Source: Meconema thalassinum (lineage: Eukaryota; Arthropoda; Insecta; Orthoptera; Tettigoniidae). From it: a DNA stretch of 64,000 bases. The notes beneath the pieces were generated by a model. That model had not been told where the DNA came from and searched no databases. It saw only the letters and a program-made list of their open reading frames with translations. The position numbers were made by a program, and so were the translations under genes. Below, piece by piece: positions 42,957 through 54,000 of this stretch; the first letter of the stretch is position 1; every line of letters starts with the position of its first letter. Location of the stretch: assembly GCA_946902985.2 (NCBI GenBank), contig OX336391.1:147945545-148009544 (forward strand), given 5' to 3'.

Positions 42957-43839
42957 CGCAAAGAATGTTCCTACATGTAACAAATATTAATTTAACTCTA
43001 TGCTTATTTGGCTACTATTATAATAAACACACGCACACATTCTCAACGATTAACACTCTTACTTTAAAATATGATAATCGTAACTTACACAACGAACTAC
43101 AAACTAAAAGGATATTTACGTAGGCTACTACACGCTAAACATGATAATTTATGAAGTACGGTAATTTGTTCAACGCACTATACACTCAAACATAATAATA
43201 TCTAGTTACGGTACCGTATACTAAATTTTGCTAATTGCACTCAAAAACATACAGTTGTGAGTAGCCTATACCGGACGAAGCAGAATTGCAACTAACGCAC
43301 TCATCAAAGGTGGGGTCTGATGGTCAGAAACTTTCTCTTGGAGTGAACAACCACGCGATGGAGGGTGGGGACTGGAGAAGCGCGCCAAATAACAAGCAGT
43401 GGTGGTGTTCCATGCTCAAGAGGGTAAGCTTGGTAAGCTGTAGGAATCGAAGCAGACCTTGCTACCAGCTTTGACTTGTCTTGACGACAGCCATGTGGCT
43501 ATGGAACGCCACACCCCCTGCCTTAGCCAATCAAGGACGACCTGACATTCTTAGTGTACCACTCCATCGGCCATAGAGGTGTTTGGGCCAGAAGCGCCAG
43601 AAGGCTCCTAGAGGTACACAAGAGCCGTTGTCATAGCAACCAGCCGCGCTCTTTCCAATTTCTCTACAAAGTAGTGGTGGGCGATCGTAAAAAACTGGGG
43701 TAGAGAACGAGGAACTTCATTCAAAGCTTCGATTTTCCTGTTCCTCGCGCGTTAGAAAGTCGTAATATAAACTTTATTTTTATGAGAATATGCTAGGTAA
43801 GCGGTGCTTACCCCGTGGTATTGGAGAAAACGCCACTGG
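42957..43839. other. Unassigned stretch
   Basis: Probably includes the remaining 5' flank of the hAT element. No terminal repeat was identified with certainty. No other frame recognised. Confidence 0.35.
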
Positions 43840-44008
43840 CTTCAGCCTTGTTTCGCCAGAAGGTGAACAGGCGGTTGGTCTGTCTTGCCACATGACCATA
43901 AAAAGCCACTCTTATTTTCCTGACATTGTCCGAAAGCCTCTCTATTTGTACGTAGAGCTGTGAGTTGTGTTGTATCCGGTATTCCCCATCTTCTAATACT
44001 AGTCATGA
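43840..44008 (-). pseudogene. LINE fragment, post-RT region
   Basis: Minus strand: LEDGEYRIQHNSQLYVQIER, LSDNVRKIRVAFYGHVARQT, NRLFTFWRNK. Collinear with DNGEYRRRHNYELY ... RIAFYGHLLRMKPTRLTNRI of the 8750-9385 fragment. No other part of the LINE is preserved. Confidence 0.65.
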
Positions 44009-44779
44009 GACGGCACTTTCATTTGAAGTGTTAAGACGGCTAGGGTACGGGATTTTGTTAGGTGCCCCGAGACTTGAAATAAGGTAGCATTCCGGCCAAT
44101 TTTCTAGGAAATGTCTGGTAAAACCGCGAAATACATGCTCAGAATGGCGGCTGTTAGCGTCGGGTTTCGAACCTTCGATCTTCAGACTTCCAGCTCCCTC
44201 TCCCAGTCGTAGTACTTTACATAATGAGGGATGGTGAGGATAAAAATGGCCTTTTGCTCAACTTCTACACCCAACGACGGAAGACAAAACGGGGGGCATT
44301 ACTCTTCCGTTAATCACAATATGTCCAATGACAGAGTCTATCTCTTTTACACATAATACTCTCGTCCCAGGGATTATGGGTTTCAGGCCTGGAGCCTAGT
44401 TCGATAAAAAAAGGGGTCATTAGCAATTTAATGGATGCAATGAAAATGGAGCAGATTTGTTGACGTTTAAAAAACAAACAGTCCATTTTGTTACATTAGT
44501 GCAGCGAGATGAGTATTGATTGCCCTCATCGATGCGCTGGGCCATGTTACTGATTATGAGAGAAGCTCCTCTTGTTTCCCGCACACTGCAGTAGCTCAGA
44601 CAGTAAGAAGCAACGTAGTACGAAGATCCGAGGAGCGAGTCCCGACCCTCCAAAGCGGACATTCCGTTTATGTATATTATCAGGTATCGCTAGTCGGCAG
44701 GCTAAATCCCTTGCCCAATACTTGACTCTTAGCAAGCCAGAGAGATTAGTATTAGTAACGTTGTTGTTGTTGTTGTCGT
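44009..44779. other. Unassigned stretch
   Basis: A tRNA-like B-box (CGGGTTTCGAACCTTCGATC, minus head) occurs near 44160. (GTT)n lies at 44760-44777. No coding frame recognised; small frames on both strands overlap. Confidence 0.35.
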
Positions 44780-44893
44780 CACAAATCTCGTACAACAATT
44801 ATATACATTTCGAAGGAAACACACACATATTGCTGTTAAAAGCTAAGTTCTAAATTTTCAAAATTCAAATCGTAACTAACTTTATCATTTTTT

Positions 44894-44948
44894 AGCCTAT
44901 TTTCAATTTTGAAAAAATAGGCTTATGAGATCACCTTTTGTCCGTGTG

Positions 44949-44982
<34 letters not shown>

Positions 44983-46678
44983 ATTCGTGTGTGTGTCCCC
45001 CCCTAATAAAATCTAAACGGCTGGAGCGATTTCAATGAAACTCGGTATGTTCATAGCACTATTCCCGGCGACCTCGACCGTGCCCTTCAAATTTTCTTAT
45101 GTCTCACCAATGCAAAATGGCCGCTGTGCGAAATATTTCACTAGCATTCAATATCTCCGAAACTATTACCGATATCGCCCTGAAATTGTATTAGATGATA
45201 AAGGGTACTACTAGAAGTTCACCTATGAGACTTTCAAAATCCTGGTGACTACAAAACCTACATGGCGGTCAAGCGAAGTTGAGACTTTTAAATAGACTTT
45301 TCTCGCGATTTAACTATCCACACGTAATGAAACTTGGTACAGCAAATGTTTATACACATTGTAATGCACTGGAGTCTAATTTAGTTCAATTGTTTACATA
45401 ACTTCAAAATGGCGGCTGTGCGAAATATTTCGCTGACATTCTATATCTCCGAAACTATTACAGATATCACCCTGCAATTTAGTACGGTGATAAAGGGTAC
45501 TGATACAAGTTTACCTATGTATATTTCATAAACTTGTAAAGTAGAAAACGAACATGGCGACCAAGCGAAGTTGAGACTTTTAAATAGACTTTTCTCACGA
45601 TTTAACCATCCAAACGTAATGAATCTAGGTACAGCAAGTGTTTATACACATAGTAATGCACTGGAGTCTAATTTAGTTCAATTGTTTACATAACCTCAAA
45701 ATGGCGGCTGTGCGAAATATTTCACTGACATTCTATATCTCCGAAACTATTACAGATATTACCATGCAATTTTGTACAGTGATATAGGGTACTGGTACAA
45801 GTTTATCTATGTATACTTCATAAACTTGTAAAGTAAAAAACGAACATGGCGACCAAGCGAATTTGAAATATTTTAATAGACTTTTCTCGTGATTTAACTC
45901 TCTGAGCGCAGTGAAATGTGGTACAGTAAATGATTTTGCAGATTGTAATGCACTGCCATCTAATTTAAATCAATTGTTTACATAACCTCAATATGGCGGC
46001 TGTGCGAAATTTTTAAATTAAGTTTTTATTTCTTGTGTCGTAATCATGCGATCGAAGTGAAAGTTTGAATAATGAACCTAGGCAATAATTGTCCTTGAAT
46101 GGTACATAATTCTATGGCCTATACATATAACAATCCTAAATGGCGAGCTTCCGAAATATTTAGACGGTTCTCAATATCTATGAATCTTTTACAGCAACCA
46201 AACTGATTTTTTTTATGTTCATAGAGACTATGAACATATGTTCACCTATAGGACTTTCATTAACCTGGTGAGCACAAATCCAACATGGCGGCGACGCGAA
46301 GTATAAATATTTAAATGGACGATTCTCGCGAATTAACAATCCGAGTGCTGTGAAACGTTGCACGTTAAATGCTTATACAAATGTTGATCCACTGGCATCT
46401 AATTTATTACAATTGTTTGCATAATCACAAGATGGCTGCTGTGCGTAATTTTAAAATCTCGTTTTTACTTCTTGTGTTCTAATCATGCGATTGAAGTTTG
46501 AATACCACACGTACACAATAATCTTAATGTAATAGTACAAAAATAAAAATCCAACCTGGCGACAATCTGAAATATATCTGTTACAGCAATTAAACTGAAA
46601 TTTTGTATGTTGTTAGAAGAAATTAACATGAGCGGGATATATGAAAATAGGCTGTATAGTTCTTTACGGAACTACTTG
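44894..46678 (+). mobile_element. Family A Helentron-like element, complete
   Basis: Starts AGCCTATTTTCAATTTTGAA with its own hairpin, then TGAGATCACCTTTTGTCCG, a (GT)n run, CCCCCCCTAATAAAATCTAA and ACGGCTGGAGCGATTTCAAT. The core has ten motif copies with ATG at 45117, 45262, 45409, 45554, 45701, 45845, 45993, 46140, 46285 and 46432. It ends with ATATGAAAATAGGCTGTATA, then the hairpin AGTTC..GGAACT and ACTTG. No transposase or rep/helicase frame; non-autonomous. Confidence 0.85.
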
Positions 46679-46906
46679 TTCAAAATGTGGTTCTTGTTTT
46701 TGCAGATCTTCATCGTTTCCCTATAATATCTCCCAAGTTTATAGGAAGTTTAGGACTTTTCTTATTTAAGTAGGTGTTAAACCTTCAACTACAAAATGAA
46801 ACTCACTCAACCCTTTGTGGCTTTAATTAGTCTTTCTATAAAAATATATTTCTGAATTTGCCCAGATTTTTTTTTAATGTGTAAATGTGTCAGATTCATT
46901 GTGTAG

Positions 46907-47442
46907 CTGAAGGTTTGGTTGGTTGGTTGTTTGGTTCCTCAGTTTAGGGGCTGCGACAACACGGTCATGTAGCCTCGTGTACTTTGGGTGTGTGTAGAAT
47001 TTTTCTGATAAACAGTGTTAATTGTCATGGCTGTATTAGTGTTGTTATCTGTTTTTAATTTAAGTAAGGACTGCATACTTTCAATTTTCAAGTAGTTTCT
47101 ACTTTTGCTACCAAACGCCACCGTCAACGACAACTAGTTCTGAACTTGGTTACTAGATGCCACCGCAGTAGGCTTCTGGCGACGAACGTTGGAACCTAAG
47201 AGCGTTTGTCAAATCTAACCTATAATTTAGCTTCACACAAGTGCAATTAGTGGAAAATTCTTTTACATGCCATAAATGTATGACATTGGACCGCCGACTT
47301 CCCCTCCGAAGGAAGGCATACTGAGGGACTTTTATAGCCCTTGAAAAAATCTGACAATCGGCCGGGTTTGAACCCGCAACCTTGGGCATATAAGCTCAGC
47401 AAGCTACCAACTACGCCACCGTAGCCGCTTGCCTGAAGGTTT
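46907..47442 (-). repeat. SINE family S1 with 10-bp target duplication
   Basis: CTGAAGGTTT at 46907-46916 and 47433-47442. The body 46917-47432 is the most complete minus-strand S1 copy: GGTTGG terminus, CTGCGACAACACGGTCATGT, CTACTTTTGCTACCAAACGC, CTTCCCCTCCGAAGGAAGGC, and the tRNA-like head (plus: GGGTTTGAACCCGCAACCTT, CAACTACGCCACCGTAGCC). Confidence 0.85.
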
Positions 47443-47665
47443 AACATCCACTTTAAAAATCAAAAGTCCAAACATTCCTATAAACATGGGATATATGAGG
47501 AAAACAGTGAAGTTCAGCTCAAAGCAAAAACCAATTTTGAAAAATGGATAAAAATAGTTAGCCTACGATTTGAATTTTGAAAATTTAAAACTGTCCTTCT
47601 AATAACAAGATGTGTGTGTTATCTTGGAAATGTATATCATTGTTGTACAAGATTTATGACAGGCA

Positions 47666-48073
47666 CAGATATAATATTTAAAAAGTTTTAGCGCTTTAAA
47701 CTGTATGTTCCCGCTTTTAAATAGGAGAAATAGTTAATATTATAACTTTGATAATATCTGGACTCAAAGTCATTGTTTTATGTATTGTTCCTGTATTAAA
47801 TGTATAAAGCACCATTACAAATCCCATAAGGTCTATGTCCTCCTGCATTGCAGGGACAGTGCGCAGTTCTTACTCATCGATGAGCCTCTTCCCCCTTTGG
47901 ATGTTTGGTTTCAGTTTAGAATACCTCTTCGCCAATTAAGACATCAATGCGGAGTTCTTCTGGAATGAATGTCGGAATGCCGAATGACTTGTCACCTCTA
48001 TTACACGTATACGGTACATCTTTGGCACCTGCAGGATGTGAGTGTGTGTGTGGGGGAGGGGGTGATGTCACAC
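47666..48073. other. Unassigned stretch
   Basis: Small frames without domains. GTGTGTGTGGGGGAGGGGG near 48040 is low-complexity. Confidence 0.35.
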
Positions 48074-49240
48074 TACTGTCGACCAAAATATTATGTGCAC
48101 TCAAGTTTGAAGGTTGTTTGTAAAGTAACCAATAGACCTACATAGAATCCAATAACATCATCATTTTCGTCGTTCTATTGTACGTTAGGTCACGTAGGTT
48201 TGGAATTTTTAACTTATATTGTAATATTTTTTATCGCAGTTGGAACACAAAAAAGCCCATTTTTAAGCGTGTTTCAAACGTGCGTCACATTTAAGAATTA
48301 ATATCTCAAAAACCTGACATCAAATCGAATCCAAATTTTAACACAATATGCATTGTAATGTTTTATAACTGGTGAATCTATTTGAAAATTTTGTGTGTCC
48401 AAGAAACAACGTTGTTATCATTTTTGTAAGGTAACTTTTTCTCGGCTCGGGGTGGTTGGAAAATGCAGTTCTTTGTCGCGTTGTAATCCTTATACATCAA
48501 AAAGTTATACTGTATGACTGTGAAATACGTAAATTAATTCACGTATTTTATATCGGTTTGTATTTGTAAGGGAAAATAAGACATGGTTCCGCAGCTAGCC
48601 GATACGGGTAAAGCTGTACAGCGTTGCCGAGATGGAGCCCATCACTTCCGAGTGAGGCGCACCATGACGCGTGATGGGCTCCATCCTTGCAACGCTGTAC
48701 TTTCTCCGTATCGGCTAGCTGCGGAACCATGTCTTATTTTCCCTTACAAATACAAACCGTTATAAAATAAGTGAATTAATTTACGTATTTCACAGTCATA
48801 CAGCATAACCTTTTGATGTATAAGGATTACAACGCGACCAAGAACTACATTTTCCAATCATTCCGAGCCGAGAAAGAGTTACCTTACAAAAACGATAACA
48901 ACTTCGTTTCTTGGACACACAAAATTTTCAAATGGATTCACCAGTTATAAAACATTACAATGCATATTGTGTTAAAATTTGGATTCGATTTGATGTCAGG
49001 TTTTTGAGATATTAATTCTTAAATGTGACGCATGGTTGAAACACGCTTAAAAATGGGCTCTTTTTGTGTTCCAACTGCGATAAAAAATATTACAATATAA
49101 GTTAAAAATTCCAAACCTACGTGACCTAACGTACAATAGAACGACGAAAATGATGATGTTATTGGATTCTATGTAGGTCTATTGGTTACTTCACAAACAA
49201 CCTTCAAACTCGAGTGCACATAATATTTTGGTCGACAGTA
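48074..49240. repeat. 1.17-kb near-perfect palindrome
   Basis: The left arm 48074-48645 (572 bp) and right arm 48671-49240 (570 bp) are reverse complements with scattered single-base differences, around 95% identity by eye. The 25-bp spacer is 48646-48670. The outer ends read TACTGTCGACCAAAATATTA. No terminal repeat of a known transposon, no target duplication and no domain-bearing frame were seen. The central part (GATGGAGCCCATCAC / GTGATGGGCTCCATC) is richer in GC than the arms. Confidence 0.9.
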
Positions 49241-49449
49241 AATGTCTTATTGCTTCTGTGACACATGTGGTTACTCACTCCTCTCGGTATGAATAATCAC
49301 ATAGTTCCTGACTTGAGATCAATTGTTAGCTACAGTGGAGTCCCTTGGGTTTGAAGACGGATGCCACCACATTCAACCCTATGTATTGAATGGTGTCTGT
49401 ATTGCCTTCCGAAGTTCATTACTTGGGCAGGAGAAAACAATTGCTTTTT
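49241..49449. other. Unassigned spacer
   Basis: Unique sequence between the palindrome and the next family A element. Confidence 0.3.
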
Positions 49450-50937
49450 AGCCTATTTTCAATTTTGAAGAAATAGGCTTATGAGATCACCTTTTGTCCG
49501 TGTGTGTGTGCGTGCGTGTGTGTGTGTGTGTGATTCGTGTGTGTGTCCCCCCCCCCCCCTAATAAAATCTAAACGGCAGGAGCGATTTCAATGAAACTCG
49601 GAAAGTTCATAGCACTATTCCCGGCGACCTCGATCGTGCCCTTCAAATTTTGTTACGACTCACCAATCCAACATGGCGGCTGTGCGAAATATTTCACCAG
49701 CATTCAATATCTCCGAAACTATTACCGATATTACCCTGACATTTTCTATGGTGATAGAGGGAACTACTATAAGTTCACTTATGTGACTTTTGAAAACCTG
49801 GTATCTACAAAACCAACATGGTGGCCAAGCGAATTTGCGACTTTTAAATAGACGTTTCTCGCGTTATATACATTGTAATGCACCGACATCTAACTTCGTT
49901 CAATTGTTTACATAATCACAAGATGGCGGATGTGCGAAATATTTCACCGGCATTCTATATCTCTGAAAATATTAGCGGTATCTCCCTAAAATTTTGTACG
50001 GAGATAAAGGGCACTACTGGAACTCCATCTATAAGATTTTCAAAAACCGGTTAACTACAAAACGAACATGGCGGCCAAGCGAATATGAACATTTTAAATA
50101 GACCTTTCTCGCGATTTAATGTTCCAAGCGCACTGAAACCTGGTACAGGAAATATTTATACACATTGTAATCCACTGGTATCTAATTTAGTTCAATTGTT
50201 TACATAACCTCAAGATGGCGGCAGTGCGAATTTTAAAATTAAGTTTTTATTTCTTGTGATGTAGTCATGCGATCGAAGTGAAAGTTTGAATAATGAACCT
50301 ACGCAATAATTTTCCTTTAATGGTACATGCCTCTATGGCCTATACATTTAACAATCCAACATGGCGACCATCCGAAATATTTAGACGATACTGAATATCT
50401 ACGAATATATTTTAGCAATCAAACTGCATTTTTAATGTTCATAGGGGCTATGAACTTAAGTTCACCTATAAGACTTTAAATAACCTGGTGATCACACATC
50501 CAACATGGCGGTGACGCGAATTATAAATATTCACATGGACGTTTCCCGCAATTTAACCATCCGCGTGCAGTGAAACTTGGTACAGTAAATCTTTATCCGA
50601 ATGTTAATCCACTGGCATCTAATTTATTTCAATTGTTTCCATAACCTCAAGATGGCAGCTGTGAATTTTTTTAAATCTCCTTGTTTTTTCTTGTGTCCTA
50701 ATTATGCGATTGAAGTTTGAATACTACACGTTCACAATAATCTGCATGTAACAGTACATAACTCTAGGACCTACATATATAAAATCCAACATGGCGACCA
50801 TCCGAAATATTTAGTCGGTTCTCAATATCTACGAATCTATTACAGCAATCGAACTGAAATTGTGTATGTTGATAGTGGCAATTAACATAAGTAGGATATA
50901 TGAAAATAGGCTGTATAGTTCTTCACGGAACTACTTG
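49450..50937 (+). mobile_element. Family A Helentron-like element, complete
   Basis: Same ends as 44894-46678. Motif ATGs lie at 49673, 49818, 49923, 50068, 50214, 50361, 50505, 50652 and 50791. One interval is 105 instead of about 146 because of a deletion of about 41 bp near 49862. It carries CAAGATGGCGGATGTGCG and CAAGATGGCGGCAGTGCG. Inserted after a T5 run and followed by TT. Confidence 0.85.
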
Positions 50938-51636
50938 TTAATTCTCAAATTTCTCAGAGAAGGTCATAAACAAAATGTAAAATTTATTAGCAACATTTTC
51001 ATTTTTTTCTTCTAAATATTAAGGGTTAAAATTGAATATGTGGCATATTGAAAGACGAATTTAATAATTTCTTAAGATTGTATTTTATTTTCACCCCTGA
51101 TATAATTTTGCTAATATCTATGTCCGATAACCAACTTCTTCTTGAAATCCGCGTATTCATATGTGCATTCCTATTTGATACCTTCTATTGTCATTGCGAG
51201 GAACTGTGGATTCCAAGGCAGAGCGCAGTAAATAGATTTGATAAGTTGTACTGACGTGCTCATGTGCCCCCTTGAGGCATGCTGAGCTTCACAGTGGCAT
51301 GCCAAAGCTGAGTCGAGTTTTAATTAAGAAGCTGTGCGAGTTCATATTAGTTGATGAGGAGTATTGTCCTCGTTGTGAGGGTGACAATGGCAGTATTATT
51401 CGTTCTATTGTTCAGTATTACGCGGGAATGTCGCACACTAAGGATTGAGGTGGAACAATATTTCGGAACAGAAAACGTGAGCGTTATTATACCAGCCTGT
51501 TAAGCTTATGTAAATGAACAGTATATAGTAATGACAATAACTTGAATTTGTTACTCTGATTGAGGTAATGGTATAGGATCATTGTACGCGAAGGATGTAC
51601 GTGTAGTTGGCTTTATGATTAAAAAAAACGTGGAAA
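50938..51636. other. Unassigned stretch
   Basis: No recognised element; small frames without domains. Confidence 0.35.
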
Positions 51637-51760
51637 ATCCCGAAATCTGTTGTCCCGTTATTCACATCCATAGGGATCTATCCATAAATTTGCAGGAGAA
51701 TCCCGAAATCTATTGTCCAGTTATTCACATCCATAGGGATCCATCCACAGATTTGCACGG
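51637..51760 (+). repeat. 63-bp tandem duplication
   Basis: ATCCCGAAATCT(G/A)TTGTCC and TTATTCACATCCATAGGGAT occur twice at 63-bp spacing. The period keeps the reading frame, so the 73-aa frame here contains a 21-residue repeat (NPEI(C/Y)CPVIHIHRD). No known domain; more likely non-coding. Confidence 0.7.
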
Positions 51761-51837
51761 TTACCACTCTTTACGCTCTACGGGGTTTGATCCCGAGAGT
51801 TAAAGAACCACCTACAGAGTACTTACTTACTTAACGT

Positions 51838-52211
51838 AATAATAATAATAATAATAATAATATCTTGTGGCCTTGGGTGCCGGGTGCAAGCTTTGTTAGT
51901 TGACACCCAGAGGGTAGCTTGCATGTCCAATTTCGTTGTTCCTTGAAGCACTATGAAAGTCAAGAAGGTTAGATATCTAAGCTCCCTGAACACTATAGCG
52001 CTTTCTAATAGAGAAATGAGGAACTTTGTGTTGGCGGAAACTCCCAAGATTAATTTTGCCATTTTGAACAATGGGTTCTTTGACATGCCAACATCGTATG
52101 ACATGCGTGTCGTATTTTTGCCGCCTTTCATAAATCACTTACCACGGCCAGGAGTGGACCTGCAAGCTTGGGGTTAGTAGACCGACACGTTAACCACTCT
52201 CCCACCGTGGC
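51838..52211 (-). repeat. SINE family S3
   Basis: (AAT)n tail at left, TGGGTGCCGGGTGCAAGC-type body, head at right (CAGGAGTGGACCTGCAAGCT, CCCACCGTGG). Full length. Confidence 0.8.
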
Positions 52212-52537
52212 AAGCTACTGTAGATGGTAATACCAGTACAGGTGGAAAGCAAATGTCTCTAGCAAAGCTCGGCATGACGCTAAGCAACAAGCCTGGACAA
52301 TTACTGCTTGGGTCATTTCGTATCGATCAGGAGAAAGGCACAACTATCTAATACATTCGGAACAAAGAAGACGCTAATGTTTCTCTGCTTGTGCATTTCG
52401 ACTTCTCAATGTTTGCTGCCCGAGTCATATCTCAGGATAATATTCTGTCCACTGACCACTTTTCATGCTAGCGACTTGTCACAGTTGGCAAGCTAATACA
52501 TTACTAAGGCCCGGAAGTTCATACACTGTTAAATGAA
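52212..52537. other. Unassigned stretch
   Basis: No recognised frame or repeat. Confidence 0.35.
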
Positions 52538-53331
52538 TAAATATCCAGGCGCGGATTCAAAGGGGGGCGGGGGGTCACGGGGGTCATGAGCCCCCCCCCC
52601 CCCCCAAACGGAGACCAATTTTTTTTGCAACTCAAAAAACGAAAACACAATTACCAGACAAATAAAACTTTACGAATTTTTACTGAAAAACAGTTTTTCT
52701 TTTCATTTTATTCAATACTGAAATATCATTATTCGAATTATTATGTTCTGTTACAACTGTACATATTTACAACTTCAAACCTCTTATATAAAAACGATTA
52801 TTTATACAACAAAATCAACTCGTCTACTTTGTTTAGCAAACCTTGTGATTACCGAATCGAAGTTTATAGTGATGTCACGATGAATGTGCAGCAATGCACG
52901 GATAGGAATTTTGGGCTTTTTTCGCATCACACATTTTTGCCGACGTCCAAATTGCAAGCTTGGTTGGCAATTTGAGCTGTGACTTTCTCCCTTTGTCGGT
53001 ACCAACTCGACTTGCCGAAACTTTAACGTACCTTGATACTTTTCTCGAAGCTCGATGTAGAAGTCGCTAAACACGCCGTTGCAATTTGTACGAATATTTT
53101 TGGTTCGCTAAACGCATCAAATTTCTATCCATGAAGCTTGCAAAAAAATTGGTCTGGTTTTGTACGTTTGGTTATTTTGTGATTGCGTTTTTAGTGATAC
53201 CATTTTTCTTAACAATTTCGATTCTCTGACCCCCCCCCCCCCCCCACACACACAAAGCCAAACTCTAGATCGATTCTCTGACCCCCCCCCCTCCCCCCAA
53301 ACCAAACTCTAGATCCGCGCCTGTAAATATC
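52538..53331 (-). mobile_element. hAT non-autonomous element with 8-bp target duplication
   Basis: TAAATATC occurs at 52538-52545 and 53324-53331, exactly the 8-bp duplication of hAT elements. The 778-bp element (52546-53323) has terminal repeats CAGGCGCGGAT. Long G/C tracts (up to about 17 C) lie just inside both ends, and near the right end ACTCTAGATC is repeated around a C-tract. On minus it keeps the tail of a hAT transposase gene. It is a deletion derivative needing transposase in trans. Confidence 0.85.
52802..53074 (-). pseudogene. hAT transposase C-terminal remnant
   Basis: The 90-aa frame ends IRALLHIHRDITINFDSVIT, RFAKQSRRVDFVV, which matches the last residues of ZMYM1-like hAT transposases after the dimerisation helix (LALL.IHRD...... 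VI..FA...R...F). The upstream residues (KFRQVELVPTKGE) are not transposase-like, so the internal deletion joins unrelated or 5' sequence. It is a relative of, but not the same element as, the pseudogene at 39404-42956, whose tail differs. Confidence 0.55.
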
Positions 53332-53939
53332 CATGCAAAAATGCGCAAATGATTGGTCAAATATGCACCACGTTTCAAAACATATGCACTATGAAATAAC
53401 TACGGCAATTACGATCACTCCGTATTCTTTAGTGTTTCTATTTTGAATATAAAGAAAATATGAATAGACAGACAAATAACTACACATCTCAACTAAGAAA
53501 CAGTCCTAAATTGTAGAAAATGGTATTTTATGGATCTACAAGCGGTGTTCACCATCAATAATTATTTTAGTGTTAATGTTAATTAATTTCGGACTTAATG
53601 GGGTAAGTATAACTGATATACAATTTAAATAGTCATTGAAGTTTTTTTTTTAAGTTACAATATTTACATAGTGAATGCTGAATAAAAATACTTGATATTA
53701 TCTTGCAAAATGGACTGAAAAGTACTAGGTATTAAAATAATTTCAGTGGTATTCTGTGATAGACTCTCGTAGTACGAATTGAAATAGCTGTATACGACTT
53801 TAAGAACATTAAGTAACAAAAAGCGCTTCAAACAAAAGGAAATTGGAATATACCCCCTTCTCAGGCAGAGATATGCACTTAAAAAGACAAAGGAGAAAAA
53901 TATCATGCATTGTGCCAAAATAACCAAAATAATATGTAC
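53332..53939. other. Unassigned stretch
   Basis: AT-rich; no recognised frame. Confidence 0.35.
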
Positions 53940-54000
53940 TAGAGGGCCCGTGCGAGCTTTCTCAACGTGAATGTTGGTTTATGGGGTAGTAGGGAAGAAT
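53940..54000 (+). repeat. Repeat family D, left end, diverged
   Basis: ACTAGAGGGCCCGTGCGAGC and following TTTCTCA match the left end CTAGCGGACCCGTGCGAGA of 6141 and 59942. The extent to the right is unclear. Confidence 0.45.

Larger units (their letters stand above)
44780..47665. repeat. Inverted-repeat unit holding two later insertions
   Basis: 44780-44893 plus 46679-46796 (left arm, split by the family A element) is the reverse complement of 47433-47665. Landmarks are TACAACAAT(T/G)ATATACATTT, AAATTTTCAAAATTCAAATC and GTTAAACCTTCA. The right arm lacks the family A insertion and so shows the empty site CATTTTTCAAAA. An S1 SINE sits between the arms. Confidence 0.7.

Noticed and set aside
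51582..51803. Protein with a 21-residue repeat
   Set aside because: Two units only, no known family, and the duplication length is a multiple of three by chance; kept as a DNA repeat.
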